A stretch of 64,000 nt of DNA from Protopterus annectens (Eukaryota > Chordata > Ceratodontiformes > Protopteridae), in NCBI RefSeq assembly GCF_019279795.1, contig NC_056731.1, forward strand, positions 864,835,071-864,899,070, in the 5' to 3' direction. The translations under genes and the position numbers were made by a program. Positions 45,951 through 58,435 of this stretch are shown in pieces. The notes beneath the pieces are model-generated. The model was not told where the DNA came from and did not search any database. It saw only the letters and a list, made by a program, of their open reading frames with translations. The first letter of the stretch is position 1, and every line of letters starts with the position of its first letter.

Positions 45951-46681
45951 TATTGCAATATTACTAGCTTATTTTTAATGTAATTTAGGCAACTTATTCC
46001 TCAGGGGCATCAGACACTTTATGTTTCGATGAAACCATGAAATATAAAGGTGATTAGCAGCAACCTCTTCATTACAGATTTATTTAATGTGGAATTATTT
46101 AGATGACTTTTTTACTACTTCAGAGATTGTGCATATTTACTGATAATGGTGGACTGTAGAATTGTGCATATTTACTGATAATGGTGGACTGTAGAAGTTT
46201 GAGTAGACTTTTATGATGGAAATGTTCTGAATTGGGCAGTTTTGTCATTGGTGCATGCGTTTTGTTTCATTGTTTACTGGAAAAATGTTCAAAGCAATAG
46301 GAAGGTGTATCAAAGAGCACATGTATGTTTCATATGCAAGGGGCCTATGATTTGAAAACAGCCCAGAATTAATCTTTATCTGCCACGGGTGTATCTTCTT
46401 TGAATGTGGGTTTCAATGAATGTGAGTTTCAATGGCAGAGAAGTTTTAATGCCAAGTTTGTTTAGCAGATGTCTTAGTGTTTGTGCTGTAAAATGCAAAA
46501 TAAAACTTTCAAATGAAGTTCAAATCATCATAGATGTAAATCAGTATGCACATTAGTGTTTATGGTAAATGGAGTGAAACAGCCAAGTAATGGATCATTA
46601 GAATGGCTGCAGGGGGAGGCTCCATTTGACCATGGTTTTGTGAGGGGGAAGGGCGGCAAACTTAGGCAGCCCCAGCTGAAC
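45951..46681. other. unassigned sequence with a 42-bp tandem duplication
   Basis: GATTGTGCATATTTACTGAT recurs at about 46124 and 46161 (with AATGGTGGACTGTAGA). Otherwise nothing recognised. Confidence 0.45.
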
Positions 46682-46973
46682 CATACCACCCAACTGTCCA
46701 GATTTTCAAAGAATGAATAGATTTTTTGCTTCTTATTTTTGGTTTGTTCCTCATACAATTTGTGGTTTTCTGGCAAATCATTTAGGAATTAAGTCACTAA
46801 TGACACACTGAGTTTCAGACTTCATAACCTTCAGAAAAATGCATGCTAAAGTAAGACCTGTTCTATCAACTGTCTCAGTTTATACAAGAGCAATTTTTAG
46901 TACTGTTTATATGTTCCCCTAATATATTTGGCCTTGTCCTGATTTATTGCATTAACAGGTTGAGAGGTACATG
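46682..46973 (+). mobile_element. hAT-like MITE, copy G
   Basis: Starts CATACCACCCAACTGTCCAG and ends CAGGTTGAGAGGTACATG, same orientation as copy B. About 292 bp. Confidence 0.75.
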
Positions 46974-47004
46974 CAAATAAATTGCTTTATAGAATTAGGC
47001 ATAG

Positions 47005-47531
47005 CCAAAACTCTCAACTGTTCCTGATTTTGGCTCAAAATGTTGCTCTTCCCCTAATGATCTCTCCGCAAAATAGCAATTTTGGAAGAAAACATGGAGG
47101 GTTTATAATTAAGAAATAACTGTAATAATCCGTTAGATTACTTTTATTTCAGAAATGCATGTAGATTATTTTATTTTGTCAGCCGCTCAAGTTAGCAGTA
47201 CTAATATTAAAGTGTCCCTTCTTTGACAGGTTCCCAGCTGTATTGTGTTGCTATTTTATATTTTTACATCACATTTTTGGTCCATTTTTCATAAAATTGT
47301 GTGTTTTTGGCAAATTAGTGACAAATCATTAAAGACTGAAGTTAGAAAATAATGATAGACATTTGAGTTTCAGATTTCATACCATTCAGAAAATTCATAC
47401 TAATGCAAGACCTCTATTATCTTTCTAAGTTTATAAGAGCAATATTTTAAAAATTGTCCTTATTTTTGGGCCTTTGTCCCATTTCTTTGTATGACTTTGT
47501 CCAGATTTCTTGCTCTGAGGTTGAGAGGTAT
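47005..47531 (+). mobile_element. hAT-like MITE, copy H, with a foreign internal segment
   Basis: Left end CCAAAACTCTCAACTGTTCC at 47005; right two-thirds from about 47265 (ATCACATTTTTGGTCC ... TTTCTAAGTTTATAAGAGC ... GAGGTTGAGAGGTATG). About 220 bp between are unrelated, or the ends are from two copies. Confidence 0.55.
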
Positions 47532-48739
47532 GATAAATGTGTCAGGGCCATCACAAGTCAGCCAGAGACATTTCAAACTGTGACGTACTTGTTGCAACCC
47601 ACTCCCCCATGTAGTGTCTCTGGATGTGTCGAAGCAAGGCAAGGAGTAGTTATGCAGTGTAAATGTGCAGAGTACCCCCCCCCCCCATCCAAGGTAGACA
47701 CAAGTACTAGAGTGGCTTTTCATCTGTCCTTAATTTTTACAGAATTGTCTGGTTTCTGTCATATTTTTTGTACTGTTGATTTATGCTTATTACTCAAGTG
47801 CCTGTTGCTCTGTGTTTAAGTAGCAATACTTTAATGACCATCAGGTAAGCTTGGCTGATATTGCAAGATGCAAGTAAACTTTAATAAGCATACTGTTAAA
47901 GAATTGCCAACATTGAAAGCCTTTCTGTTGCCATGCAGAGAATACTTAACTAGATAATGTATAAGCCTTGGGTATTGAAATGCATATGCCAGTATTTGTA
48001 ATAAAGAACAGGATTACATTATTTTAAGAGTCTCATTATACTTGGAGACTTCCAGTCATATCTGCAGGCTTTACCCTTAAACAGAATGCCAATTGTGTGG
48101 TCCATAACCTGTACAGTAATCCTTTTAAGCAATGTATCTTGAGCTTACTTCTTGTTTGCTTTTCATTTTTTACTTTGATCATGTTTTCCCCATGAAACAA
48201 GTAGATGTCAGGCAGCGGGTCTTTTTTTGGATAAGGAACATTTTTACAAGTGGGGGCATCAGAGATTTCTACTTTCAGCATGTTACTTGGTACTTTAATA
48301 AAGTTGAATATAAATTATAATTAGAACTGCAGTGCAAGAAGTGGTTTGAGTTGAGTGCTGCTTGTTTTTCTTATACTTGATTTTGACTGGCATTCCATTA
48401 ATGTATTTAAAAAAAAGCAATTTATTTTTTCATGCCTTACAACCTTTTTTGTTTCCATCTAGATATTAAGCTGTCATGCAGCCAATGCATTGAAATAGTT
48501 TTATTCTTCTACACTTCCTTTTGTCTTGATTGGACTCTCATAATGACGGTATAGCACCCAGGGCAGTTTATTTAGTTTTTGTGGTTTTGAGCATAGCTCC
48601 TCCCCTTTCTAGTTGGCCGCACCCCTTCCCATTGACCCCACCCATTCAGCTGTCTCCTGCAGCCCCCCTTTGATTTGAAGTCACCAGCCACCACTGGGAA
48701 TAGGTATCATATTTGACATTCTTGGACTTTTTGGAGTCA
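47532..48739. other. unassigned sequence
   Basis: No gene or repeat recognised. Includes a C-rich run at 47677 and a pyrimidine-rich patch near 48600-48670. Confidence 0.4.
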
Positions 48740-49200
48740 GGCCAGATGAACCCGATAGATCAGAGGATCTTATCTGAGCCCTGTCTTTTTCCCTGCTGTC
48801 TGTCTTATTGCTTTTTTTTTTTCTCTCTCCTTGTCTTTCCCCTTTTCCATTTCTGTCTTTTTCCTTCTCTTTTTCTTTAGAGGAAGTAGTCTTGTCTCCA
48901 ACTTTCTAGGCCAACAAGGAAGCAGAGGTACAGCCAGAAGTGGTCAATTCTCCCTCTGTGGCAGAAAGAAGACCCTTCAATACCAATTTGTTTTTTTCTG
49001 TTGACAAAACCCCTGGCCCAGACAAGGGGAAAGATACAGAATCTGGACACCTAGGTGATCCAAACAGTGCACACACAAAGACTGAGGGTCCTGGCAATAT
49101 CTTGTGTCTGCAAGAAGGGCAATTTTTAAAGCCAGTAGCCTTGTCACTGATGGCATCCAAGCAGAAAAAGGGCACTCATACCACTCTACATTAGCCCTTA
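48740..49200 (-). pseudogene. DIRS copy 4, gag N-terminal region
   Basis: The minus strand reads GFKNCPSCRHKILPG near 49125-49080, the DIRS gag entry FKxCPxCGxKIP, then VFVCALFGSP. The Lys/Arg-rich segment appears as the pyrimidine tract at 48780-48890. Nothing downstream of gag is attached. Confidence 0.5.
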
Positions 49201-49507
49201 ACATCCTCTAATAAAGACACATAGTTTAGATTAAGAAAAGGCCAAAACAACACTCTACAGAACTAAATATCTATAAAAACTCACAAACAAAATGAACCCT
49301 CTACAACTAAATAGCCCTTTATTAAAGAGGACTTAATAGCAGTCTCAGCTTTGACAAAGCCTGAAAGGCAAAACCTGGGTCTGCTGCTGACTGATGCTGT
49401 TAATAAAGGGATATTTAGTCTGAGCCGGTTTGTTTTGTTTGCGGGTTTACATACTTTTTTCCATGCTCCGTATACTATGTGTATCTTGATGTGTTAAAAG
49501 TACACAA
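49201..49507. other. unassigned sequence
   Basis: Possibly the 5' leader of DIRS copy 4; nothing definite. Confidence 0.35.

Positions 49508-49579
<72 letters not shown>
49508..49579. repeat. (CA)n(TA)n microsatellite
   Basis: CA 49508-49520, TA to 49579. Confidence 0.97.
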
Positions 49580-49581
<2 letters not shown>

Positions 49582-49596
49582 TGCACATGGGTCTAT

Positions 49597-49992
49597 GCTA
49601 GATAATGGAAATTTCACTTATCCAAAATTTAGTTGAGCAAGACAAAAACTCGGAAAGATGAATTAACCAAACGTTCACATCACTAGATCTTTACACAAGG
49701 AATGTACGCAGTTGGCCAACATGGGGAAATTTGCCCTTTTCTCAACTGCAGTGTGATCTTGGAATAGGTTTATATATTTGGGGGAATGCCCAGTCCCCAT
49801 ATTAAGGGTGTGGGGTTCATAGCCCCCCACCTCTGTGGGTTTGACATGCTGCAGTGAGTTTGAATGTTGAATGTTAGCCAACTGCCTACATTCCCTGTGT
49901 AAAATTCTGGTGATGTGAATGTTCTGTTAATTCAACTTTCGGAGTTTTTGTCTTGCTCGACTAAATTTTGGGTAAGTGAAATTTCAGCTATC

Positions 49993-49996
<4 letters not shown>
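49597..49996. mobile_element. foldback MITE with about 126-bp inverted arms
   Basis: Arms 49597-49722 and 49871-49996 are inverted copies at roughly 85-90% by eye (GAAATTTCACTT...CCAAAATTTAGT, GAGCAAGACAAAAACTC, GGAATGTA..CAGTTGGC). The 150-bp centre has GTGTGATCTTGGAATAGG, also found in related form at 54420. Wedged between two microsatellites. Confidence 0.85.

Positions 49997-50065
<69 letters not shown>
49995..50065. repeat. (CA)n microsatellite
   Basis: 71 bp of AC, starting at the right end of the foldback MITE. Confidence 0.97.
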
Positions 50066-50068
<3 letters not shown>

Positions 50069-50159
50069 TAAAATTACACTGAAAAAATAAAAGATATCCA
50101 AAGAATATCTAAAGCAATATGTAGTGAAGCTAAGAAAAAATTTGCAAACAATTGACTTA

Positions 50160-50794
50160 TCTGACACACTGAAGCATTGAACCCGCAGATTGTGTACAAG
50201 CCTAAGAGGAGGCAAATGAGATCTGGGTATTGCAGGCATGGAAGGGAATTATGGGGGGGGGGGCCTTAACTCCAGAAATGAGAATCTAAAAAAAAGTGCC
50301 AATGTCAGACCCTATAACCCATACACTGGGTTGGACGGAAAAGACAACATCATATCTCTAGAACTTGAGCAGGTTCTAGGCTGGATTTGTTGAACTTGAG
50401 TGTAATGCCCAAGGAAAAGCACAAATGGATTAAGTGGTCTGTACCCTGGACCACTGATGCCTAGGATCCTCTGGATCCAAGCTGTGCAATGCTGATACAC
50501 TTAAGGGCAAGAACAACTCTGATAACTTCAGACTTGACCCCCAACCCCTAGTCTCTAGTCCCTACCCTATGGCACCAGGATGCACATGACAGTGACAACA
50601 CTGGAGTTGAAAACATCACGGTGGATGTTGGCCCCAAAGTCAGCCACGCTGTCTGCACAGGCAAATGAGCAGCATAGAGGGTATTGCATCTAAAATCACA
50701 GGTGCCAAAGGATGGACCACAGAAAGAGCAATTAGTAATGGGGCAGGAGGAGTAGCCTTCTCCACCCTTGGAGCTGAGGGGGTGAGAATGAGAA
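50160..50794 (-). pseudogene. DIRS copy 3, gag, lower part
   Basis: Same composition and word order as 41060-41500 of copy 2. It is separated from the rest of copy 3 by the LINE end at 50795. No conserved motif lies in this segment; assignment rests on similarity to copy 2 and on continuity with 51206. Confidence 0.45.
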
Positions 50795-51205
50795 TAATCC
50801 TCATTTCCTGCTGAACTTACTTCCATACCTATTCTAACCCAATTCAAGAAAAGCCTAAAACAGTATCTAAAAATTAGATGGCTTTGCCATTGTGCTAATC
50901 CTGACTAACACATACAATATAATCATGTCATAAATAGGTCTTTTATTCTACTCTATATTGTTTTTCCAGTTTGAAGAAAGTAACACTCTATTTTTGTATA
51001 ATGCTGAAGAAAACAATATGTTTATCTGTAACAATGTTTTTCACTATGTATACATGTTCAAAAAGTTTATTGTCATAATAAGTATATAACCGTTCTTAAA
51101 GTCATAAGTGGAGCTTTTCTCCCCAGGCCTCCGCTGAAAATGGACATCTATCCAGTCGGACTATCTTGGTCAACAAATATAAAATAAAAATAAATAAATC
51201 CCCAG
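50795..51205 (+). mobile_element. LINE 3' end: last ORF2 codons plus 3' UTR, nested in DIRS
   Basis: The plus strand at 50808-50908 encodes an ORF2 C-terminus (PAELTSIPILTQFKKSLKQY, then LKIRWLCHCANPD and a stop). A 3' UTR follows, ending GGAGCTTTTCTCCCCAGGCC, GGACTATCTTGGTCAAC and an (AAATAA)n tail. Same family as 1796-2078. Clade not assigned. It splits DIRS copy 3 gag. Confidence 0.7.
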
Positions 51206-51767
51206 GTCCATCTGGGTCTTCAGAAAGGTTTGCATTAACTTGTCCAAATCAGATTCTATGATACTTAGAATGGACTTTGCAGACTTAGAACAAGCTGTCA
51301 AGGATAGCTTGATTGGTTGGTGCATAGGTTTCACTATATCTTGGACCCTAAAAGGAGAAGACCTTACCCAAGGAAAAGGGGATTCTTCGGAGATATCCAG
51401 ATCTAGAATGATGGACAAATATGATGAGTGGATCTGGTCAGACTCCTTTTCTGCTGATAAAAAGGGGCTTGGGATGCCTAGGCATGCAGACCAGAGCTGC
51501 ACTGACACTGGAGTCAGATAAAGTAGTTAACAGTACCAATGGGGTGTTGACACAGAATCCACAACCTGAGATGAGGATAGAGAGGGCCTTGTAGCCTTCA
51601 AATCCATCTCATTAGCAGCAAAGGGCTCAAAAGGCCATTTCTTGGTCTCTCTTTCTTTCACCTTACTCTTTTCCTTCTCTCTCTCTCCTTCCTGATCATT
51701 TCCTCATCATTAGCTCTCTTCTCCCTAGGTTTCCTCCACAGAGAAGATGAAGTCTGATCTGTTAAGC
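51206..51767 (-). pseudogene. DIRS copy 3, gag, upper part
   Basis: The minus strand reads LSIIESDLDKLMQTFLKTQM near 51280-51220 (homologous to copy 2). The Lys/Arg-rich gag segment appears as the pyrimidine tract at 51640-51720. It is cut by the CR1 insertion at 51768. Confidence 0.6.
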
Positions 51768-53150
51768 CATGGAGCATATTATTATGGATCTCATAAAGAA
51801 GGACATAGGCAATCTCCAAGCACTTGACTCCACCCGGTTCAGATTCGTCAAGGGCAGATCTTGTCTGTTGAATCTGATTGACTGCTTTGAGACTGTCACC
51901 AAGGCCCTGGTTGAGGGAAAGTCAGTGCGTACAGCATACCTTGACTTGGCCAAGGTCTTTGACACAATCCTCTGCTCAGGCATCATCGAAAAGTTAACAC
52001 AACTTGGCGTAAATCCCTATCTCATCAGGTGAGTGGCCAACTGGCTCACTGACAGGATCTTCAAAGTCAAAATAGGTGCATCCAGCTCCAAAAGCAGACT
52101 TGTCACTAGTGGAATTCACCGGGGATCTGTCCTGGGGCACCTACTGCTTGGCATCTAATTCTCAGAGGTCCAGGCAAAGACAAAAGGCCTGTAGCTGACC
52201 AACTTTGTGGAAGACTGTAAGTTGGGTGCTGTCATTGACTCCCTAAATGATGTTAACATACTGCAAGAGGGTCTCACAGCAACTAATGACTGGTGCCAAA
52301 GTCATGGCCTCAAGCTAAATGCAAAAAAATTTATCATCATAACATTTGGCAAAAACACAGCCCCTATTGATTACCACATCAATGGCAACCCCCTAAGCAC
52401 ACAACCTGTGGTGAGAAACCTGGCACTCAGGTTGATAACAACCTCACATTTGACCATCATGTAGCAGCAGTGGTCAGAAAAGCCTTTTGCTTGGTTAATC
52501 TCATAGGTAAAGGGATTGCATCCAGAAAAAAAGGAGGTTATTACCTCTCTATACTCCTCCCTCATTAGACCAATAATTGAGTATAACGCCCTGTTTGGTA
52601 TGTACCTCTTCAAACATCTGCACCAACTGGAAAGGCCACTGAAATACCTCACAAAGAGAATCCATGGCCTTCCACATCTGTCCTATATGCACAGGCTCAA
52701 ATCACTATCACTCTATTTGGTATCATACAGATTGCTCAGGGGTGATTTGTGTCTCACCTACAAGGCAATCTCAGACCTTGCCCTACTAGAGATGCTCCAT
52801 ATCCGTAAGTCTAACTCCTCACACATTACCCGCTCAAAAGGCCTGATTCTAATATGCGATGTCAACAAAACCTGCTGGAGAAACAGGATTGTCTCCCAGA
52901 GGCTGCCCCATGTCTGGAGAGACTTTCAATACATGTCAAACAGAGCACCTAGCTGACCCTCTTCAAGTGCAAACTTGATGCGTGGATGGGAAACCACAAA
53001 TCTGTCCCAAGGGTTCCACCTGTGTTCCTCATTGACAGGGGTGACAGGTACTTACTGAGCTTTCTTTTTGGGGATAAACCCTTGGCTAGGCTTGTAAGGG
53101 CCCCCGGGCCATTAGCCCTGTAACCTCCTATGATCATATAATCCTATGAA
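51768..53150 (+). pseudogene. 5'-truncated CR1-like LINE, RT to 3' end, nested in DIRS
   Basis: Begins within RT (MEHIIMDLIKKDIGNLQALD; FVKGRSCLLNLIDCFETV). The first catalytic block is intact (AYLDLAKVFDTI). The YxDD-equivalent is altered (NFVEDCKLGAV). ORF2 continues through NDWCQSHGLKLNAKK, PIIEYNALFGMYL and LLRGDLCLTYKAI, and the 3' UTR ends CCTATGATCATATAATCCTATGAA. Several frame breaks. Confidence 0.8.
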
Positions 53151-53300
53151 GCCAAATTCTGAGGAACAACTGCATAAGAGGGGAGAAGCATCCCTTTCAT
53201 GAAGAACTTAGCTCTATCATTGCCCAGGGCTAAGGCTATATTTTGATAGATAAAATTGAATTCTAAGAGTCTGTATCTATGCAGGGTGCTGCTGGTCTCC
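53151..53300 (-). pseudogene. DIRS copy 3, segment beyond the CR1
   Basis: GGAGAAGCATCC ... TTGCCCAGGGCTAAGGC aligns in order with 38197-38260 of copy 1, just above the Lys/Arg-rich segment, as expected if the CR1 inserted there. Confidence 0.4.
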
Positions 53301-53869
53301 ACTGCACAATGAGTAGCATCTCACAGATATGAAGACTTTATGAAGGCACAGAAAGTCACTAAACAATCAAACCAACTAACTGGCCAATCACAAACATGTA
53401 CTATGAAGTTTCTTCTGTGACTCCCAGCTCAGAAGATACCAGGCTACTGTCTACTGTACCACACTGCAGACTAAAATCTTCCAAATGTAAAAACACCATA
53501 AGAAAGTCCCAAAGTGCAAAGCAGTAGCAATCCCCACATCAAAATGTCTAGCAATCTTACAATTTTACAATGCAGAACTGTAGAACCCATTAGTTAATAG
53601 AGAGAAAATCAGCAGTACTTTAAATGGGAAAAGAGTACAGACATACAAGAAATACATAAATACAATAGCAGCACTTAAATATAACAAGAAGAAGTACAAT
53701 TTAGTAATGCAGAGTACTTATCCAGCCCAGATGGCTTTGAATTGAAGCAGATACATTTAAATTGCAATGGTGTAGTTGCCAAGTGTTGCTCTCCTTTGAC
53801 CACTATGCCTTTTTGGTGCTTAGGAAAATCTTTCTACCTTGCATAGCTTATCTTTCTTGGCATATCTCC
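53301..53869. other. unassigned sequence
   Basis: Nothing recognised. Confidence 0.4.
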
Positions 53870-54280
53870 TCAAGGTCCAAAGAAGTTAATATTCCCACTT
53901 TACTCATCCCTTATTAGGCACATCACTGAATATAATGACCGTTCATCATGTATCTCATGGAAAAACTAAAATGGTTTTAGAGACTTCAAAGTTTCTTCAC
54001 CAAAAAGATCTCAGATCTTGGGTGCCCTTAGCCATCCTGATAAACTAAAAGCTCTTGTCGCTCTTCTCACTGTCATACAGACTCCTGAGGGGTGATCTCC
54101 ACTTTCCAGCTTTCCATGCTCTGAATGATCAAGCACTCTTTAAACTCCTTCACCTAAACAGAATAAGTAGTAAAGCAAACAACCATTCTGGAGACCTAAA
54201 CCTACACTATCACATCAACAACACCAGATGGTATCACATATGTATCCCAAGGTTTACTATTAAATTGACGAGGGAAGTTT
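53870..54280 (+). pseudogene. old CR1-like LINE ORF2 C-terminal scrap
   Basis: The plus strand reads SYRLLRGDLHF then LHLNRISSKANNHSGDLNLH and INNTRW, the ORF2 C-terminal blocks of the other CR1 copies, heavily diverged. Lacks the 3' tail. Confidence 0.6.
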
Positions 54281-54700
54281 CAGTGACCATGGATTGCCGA
54301 ATGACATTTGGCCGACCCGTGTTGCTGATCCTTCCCTTGTGCAAGTTCTGTTTAAGCGAATGCTAAGTGCATCCATAAAGATGAGGTCAGTCATTGACCT
54401 AGGGATCGTGGTACAGTGTGGATTGGGAATATACCCTTTTCCTCATTGTAGTGCGATCTTGGAGTTGGAATATATATTTTGCAGGGGGTGAGGGGGGCAC
54501 AGCCCCCCCCCCCACAAGGGATGCAGGGGGGCTTGTCCTCCTGCAAAATCCTCAAGCTACATATGGTGCAGTGTAGAAATGCATGTTAGTCATGTGGAAT
54601 GAGGTCGAATTTGCATATTGATATGCAGATTTGACATTTCGGATGTCGGTGTACTCTGTTTTCGGATTTACAATTCGGTATTAGCACATTTCAGCCAAAT
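54281..54700. repeat. unnamed repeat related to the core of the 49.6-kb foldback element
   Basis: TAGTGCGATCTTGGAGTTGGAATATAT and the G/C-rich run at 54485-54530 parallel 49750-49830. Inverted arms are not clear. Confidence 0.4.
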
Positions 54701-56159
54701 GCGTCTCATATTTATGATAGTAAATCGTATCCCAATGTATACCCTGTTTCTGGAACAGATTGCCCTTGCCTATCAAAGTACACTATCACATCAACAACAA
54801 AGGTGTCACATATCTATCCCAATATATACCCTGTCTCTGTAATAGGTTGTCCTTGCCTATCAAAGTACCTCCCTACAACCTGTAAAACTGGTCTAGAAGA
54901 CTGGATGGGTAATTGCAAAATCTTCAATAGGAATATGTGGAGAAAGTCTACCTAATGGGAGTCACTGATAGTTTCCTGGCAGTACTATGTGATGTAGCTG
55001 AGCGTCTCAATGGTTGTCTTTGGCCGAAAACTTAAAAGAAGCCATGAACCTATAATAAGCAGAATTCACGCACAAGTTTGCCTTCCATAGCACAGTGAGG
55101 ATCTGTGGTTCCTGTCACACTTGTATTGTGTAGATCACTCCCTCTAGGTGTGACAATTATGCTAATTAGAGCTCATCAGATTTTTTCTTGTAGAACAGCA
55201 AACCTGATAAACATCATGATTTCTACATTATGCAGTGCACATATCTGAGCACTTGAGGTCAGCTCTGCGCAAGTTTGGGAAGCCAGATTACAGCAGTAGG
55301 AAAATCACCATGCTCATACCTTTCAAGTGATCTTTATTACGAGGAATGTTCCTCAATTTAAAATTTAAAGAGCCACATTCCTCATATTTCTACATTGAAA
55401 GGATCTGTCACAAATTCAAGTCTTAGGAATCTTTTTAAATTACATTCATGGTAAATAACACTGATTAATATTCAAGCAGTGAAAAAACATATTTATAAGT
55501 ATAAAATGACGTTAACTATGTTGTTAGCTTCCAAGCTGAAGCTCTTGGCAAATCTTTCACATATTGCTCATTTGTTCACCATCTGAAGATGGAGTTATTG
55601 ATGAACATATATTCTCTATAGCAAAAAGAGAGAATAGAAAGAGAAAAGAGCACTGCCCATCACTGCACGAGGGATGGAACTCTTGAGAATTGTTTTGGTG
55701 GCCAAATGTCTGCCACCTTTCCTGAGATCTATAAAGGTGGGACAATTATGACTGTAGAAGGTGAGGGTAGTGCTCTTTTTAGAGCACAGAATTGATATAA
55801 GGAGCAGTCTAAAACTTTTCTCAACAACCTTCATAAGTATTAGCACCAAAGGCTCGTGCAAGAGGGCTATACTGAGTCACATTATAAGGCGAATGCCTGG
55901 AAATAGTTAGGCCAAGCCTGTCGCCTGTGCTACTGGCATTTCACTCACAGGGAAACAATGTCAATACCACTACATAGACTTGAGTTGTTGTGAGTCTGTC
56001 CTCCTTGGCTGATGACAGACTGAAGTTAAGATACAATCACCATCTCTGTACTGTGTGTAGAGAATCTTCTCACAAACCAAATATCATGTCGATGTCTGTC
56101 ACCACACAATTTTTCATTCTGTGTTTTTTGTCCTCACCTCCAGCCTCTGCAGAGACTGA
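54701..56159. other. unassigned sequence
   Basis: A short internal duplication: CTATCACATCAACAACA.., TATCCCAATATATACCCTGT at 54730 and 54817. Otherwise nothing recognised. Confidence 0.4.
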
Positions 56160-58435
56160 AAGAACAAAGAGATGGTTAGATCTGACAATAAATAAATCAT
56201 CATGAAAATCCACATCTCACCCACACTCCCTGCAAAGGTAACCACCTTGGAAAACTTCTCCAAAGCTGAATTTGTCATGGCACCCATGCCAATGGAAAAT
56301 AGCTGCATGACTGCCAAATCATACACCAATGCACTGTACGAACATGTACATAAATGCATGGAACTAGCCATACCCAACAGAGCCAAGACGCTCTCCTCCA
56401 AAAAAAGTAAGCCAGTCTGGTGGTCCCCTGTCATTAATAAACTCTACAACAGAAGGAAGAAACTATTGCAGAAAAAGGTGAAGTCCCAAGACTGGAAAAA
56501 CTCCCTTATTAGCCTCAACAAAAAGTTGAGATCCATCATGAAATCCTCTAAAGCCATCTATGAAGGCAGATTTGCAGCAGACATTAACAACAATCACAAA
56601 GCCTTTTACAGTTATATCAAGAACCTCAACGGCAATACCCAGATTTGCTTTGAGTTACTGTACAATGGTACCTCCTATACTGAGCCAACAGATATTGCCA
56701 ACATACTGGCTGACAGATTCAGTGCCAGCTTTACCCCCCCCCCAAAGGATCAATCACAATACCGGAAGAATGCCAGGCACCCAGCATTACTGCAGCCCAG
56801 GTTAAAGCTGTATTGTCCAAGGCCAGGAATACAGCTTCCATGGGACCCGATAATATCCCTAGCTGTGTTTTACATAAACTACAAAGTGAACTGGCACCAC
56901 ATCTGTGTCCCCTGTTCAGTCACAAACTCACCTCAGGCTTTGTCTCTACCGAATGGCACACTGCTACGGTCATCCCTCTCCATAAAGGGGGAGCGACTAC
57001 AGACCCTGGGAATTATCGCCCCATTAGCCTCATGAGTCTGATATGTAAAGCTATGGAGTGCATGATCATGGACGTGATTAACAAAGATATAGAAAATCTC
57101 CAAACTCTGGACCCTATGCAGTTTGCCTTTGTGAAAGGGTGATCATGCCTGCTCAACCTGGTTGACTTCTTTGAGTCAGTCACCAGGGCTGTGGATGAAG
57201 GTAAGGCAGTGCATACAGCCTACCTTGATCTGGCCAAGGCCTTTGATACCATTCCTCACTTGGGAATTATTGATAAACTCACCAAACTAGGCATAAACCC
57301 CTATATCACTAGGTGGGTTGCAAAATTGGCTCACAGATAGAGCGCACAGTGTGAAAGCAGCGAACTCCAAGTCAGACTGCTGACCAGTCACAAGTGGAGT
57401 CCCACAGGGATCAGTCCCGGGTCCTCTCCTGTTCGGCATCTACTTCTCAGAAGTCCAGACCAACACAAAGTGACTCTGACTGACCAAGTTCACAGATGAC
57501 TGCAAGCTGGGAGCCATTATTAACTCCCCAAGTGATGCAGACATCCTACAGAAAGGCCTCACTGAGACCAATAATTGGTGTCAGAACATGGCTTAACGCC
57601 AAAAAATGCATCGTCATCCCCTTTGGTAAAACCTCAGTTCCCACTAACTACAACATTGATGGGAGCCCACTGAACACTGAAGGTGGTATAAGAGATCTGG
57701 GGATGCAGGTTGACAGCAACCTCTCCTTCGACCACCACATTGCCACTGTGGTCAGAAAGTCCTTCTATGTGGCACATCTCATTACCAAGGGTTTTGCGCC
57801 CAGGAAGAAAGAGGTCATCATCTCTCTCTACTCTTCCCTCAGTAGACCAATCATTGAGTACAATGCCCCATTTGGCATGTACCTCACTAGACACCTGCAA
57901 CAGCTAGAGAGACCACAGAAGTACCTCATGAAGAGGATCCAAGGCATTAAACACATGTCCTACATGGACAGACTCAAAAGACTCCAGCTGTTCTCTGTCT
58001 CATATCACCTACTTAGAGGCGATCTATGCTTGACTTACAAAGCCATGTCTGACCCCCCTCTGTTAGAAATGCTACATCTAAAGAAATCCCAGTCCCTCCA
58101 CACCACATGCTCCAGAGACCTCAACCTCATTACCACAATCAACAGAACATGCTGGAGGGACAGGTTCCTCACCCAGAGCCTGTCCATGCTCTGGAATAGG
58201 CTTCCCATACATATCAAGCAGAGCACCTCACTGTCCCTCTTCAAGAGAAATCTTGATGAGTGGATGGGTAATAGAAAGTTCACCCTGGGGATCACTCCAG
58301 TGGCTGTACTTGATGGAGCCACTGGGAACTAATGTCGGGTGGCACAATGCCAGGGCACTTCTATGGGCTAGGCTTGTAAAGACTCCAGGGCCATTAGCCT
58401 AGTACACACCTATGAACCTATGAACCTATATGTAG
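56160..58435 (+). pseudogene. CR1-like LINE ORF2, least-damaged copy
   Basis: The plus strand, in successive frames: linker PVWWSPVINKLYNRRKKLLQ (56420), AFYSYIKNLNGNTQ, ADRFSASF; then ARNTASMGPDNIPS and ATVIPLHKGGATTDPGNYRP (56820-57030), FVKG-stop-SCLLNL, AYLDLAKAFDTIPH with intact Asp (57220), VPQGSVPG, KFTDDCKLG with both Asp of the YxDD-equivalent (57485), and then an open 278-codon frame to 58332 ending WMGNRKFTLGITP. The 3' tail is (CCTATGAA)n at 58408-58432. Catalytic residues survive but frame breaks near 56745, 57140, 57330 and 57590 disable it. Confidence 0.85.
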
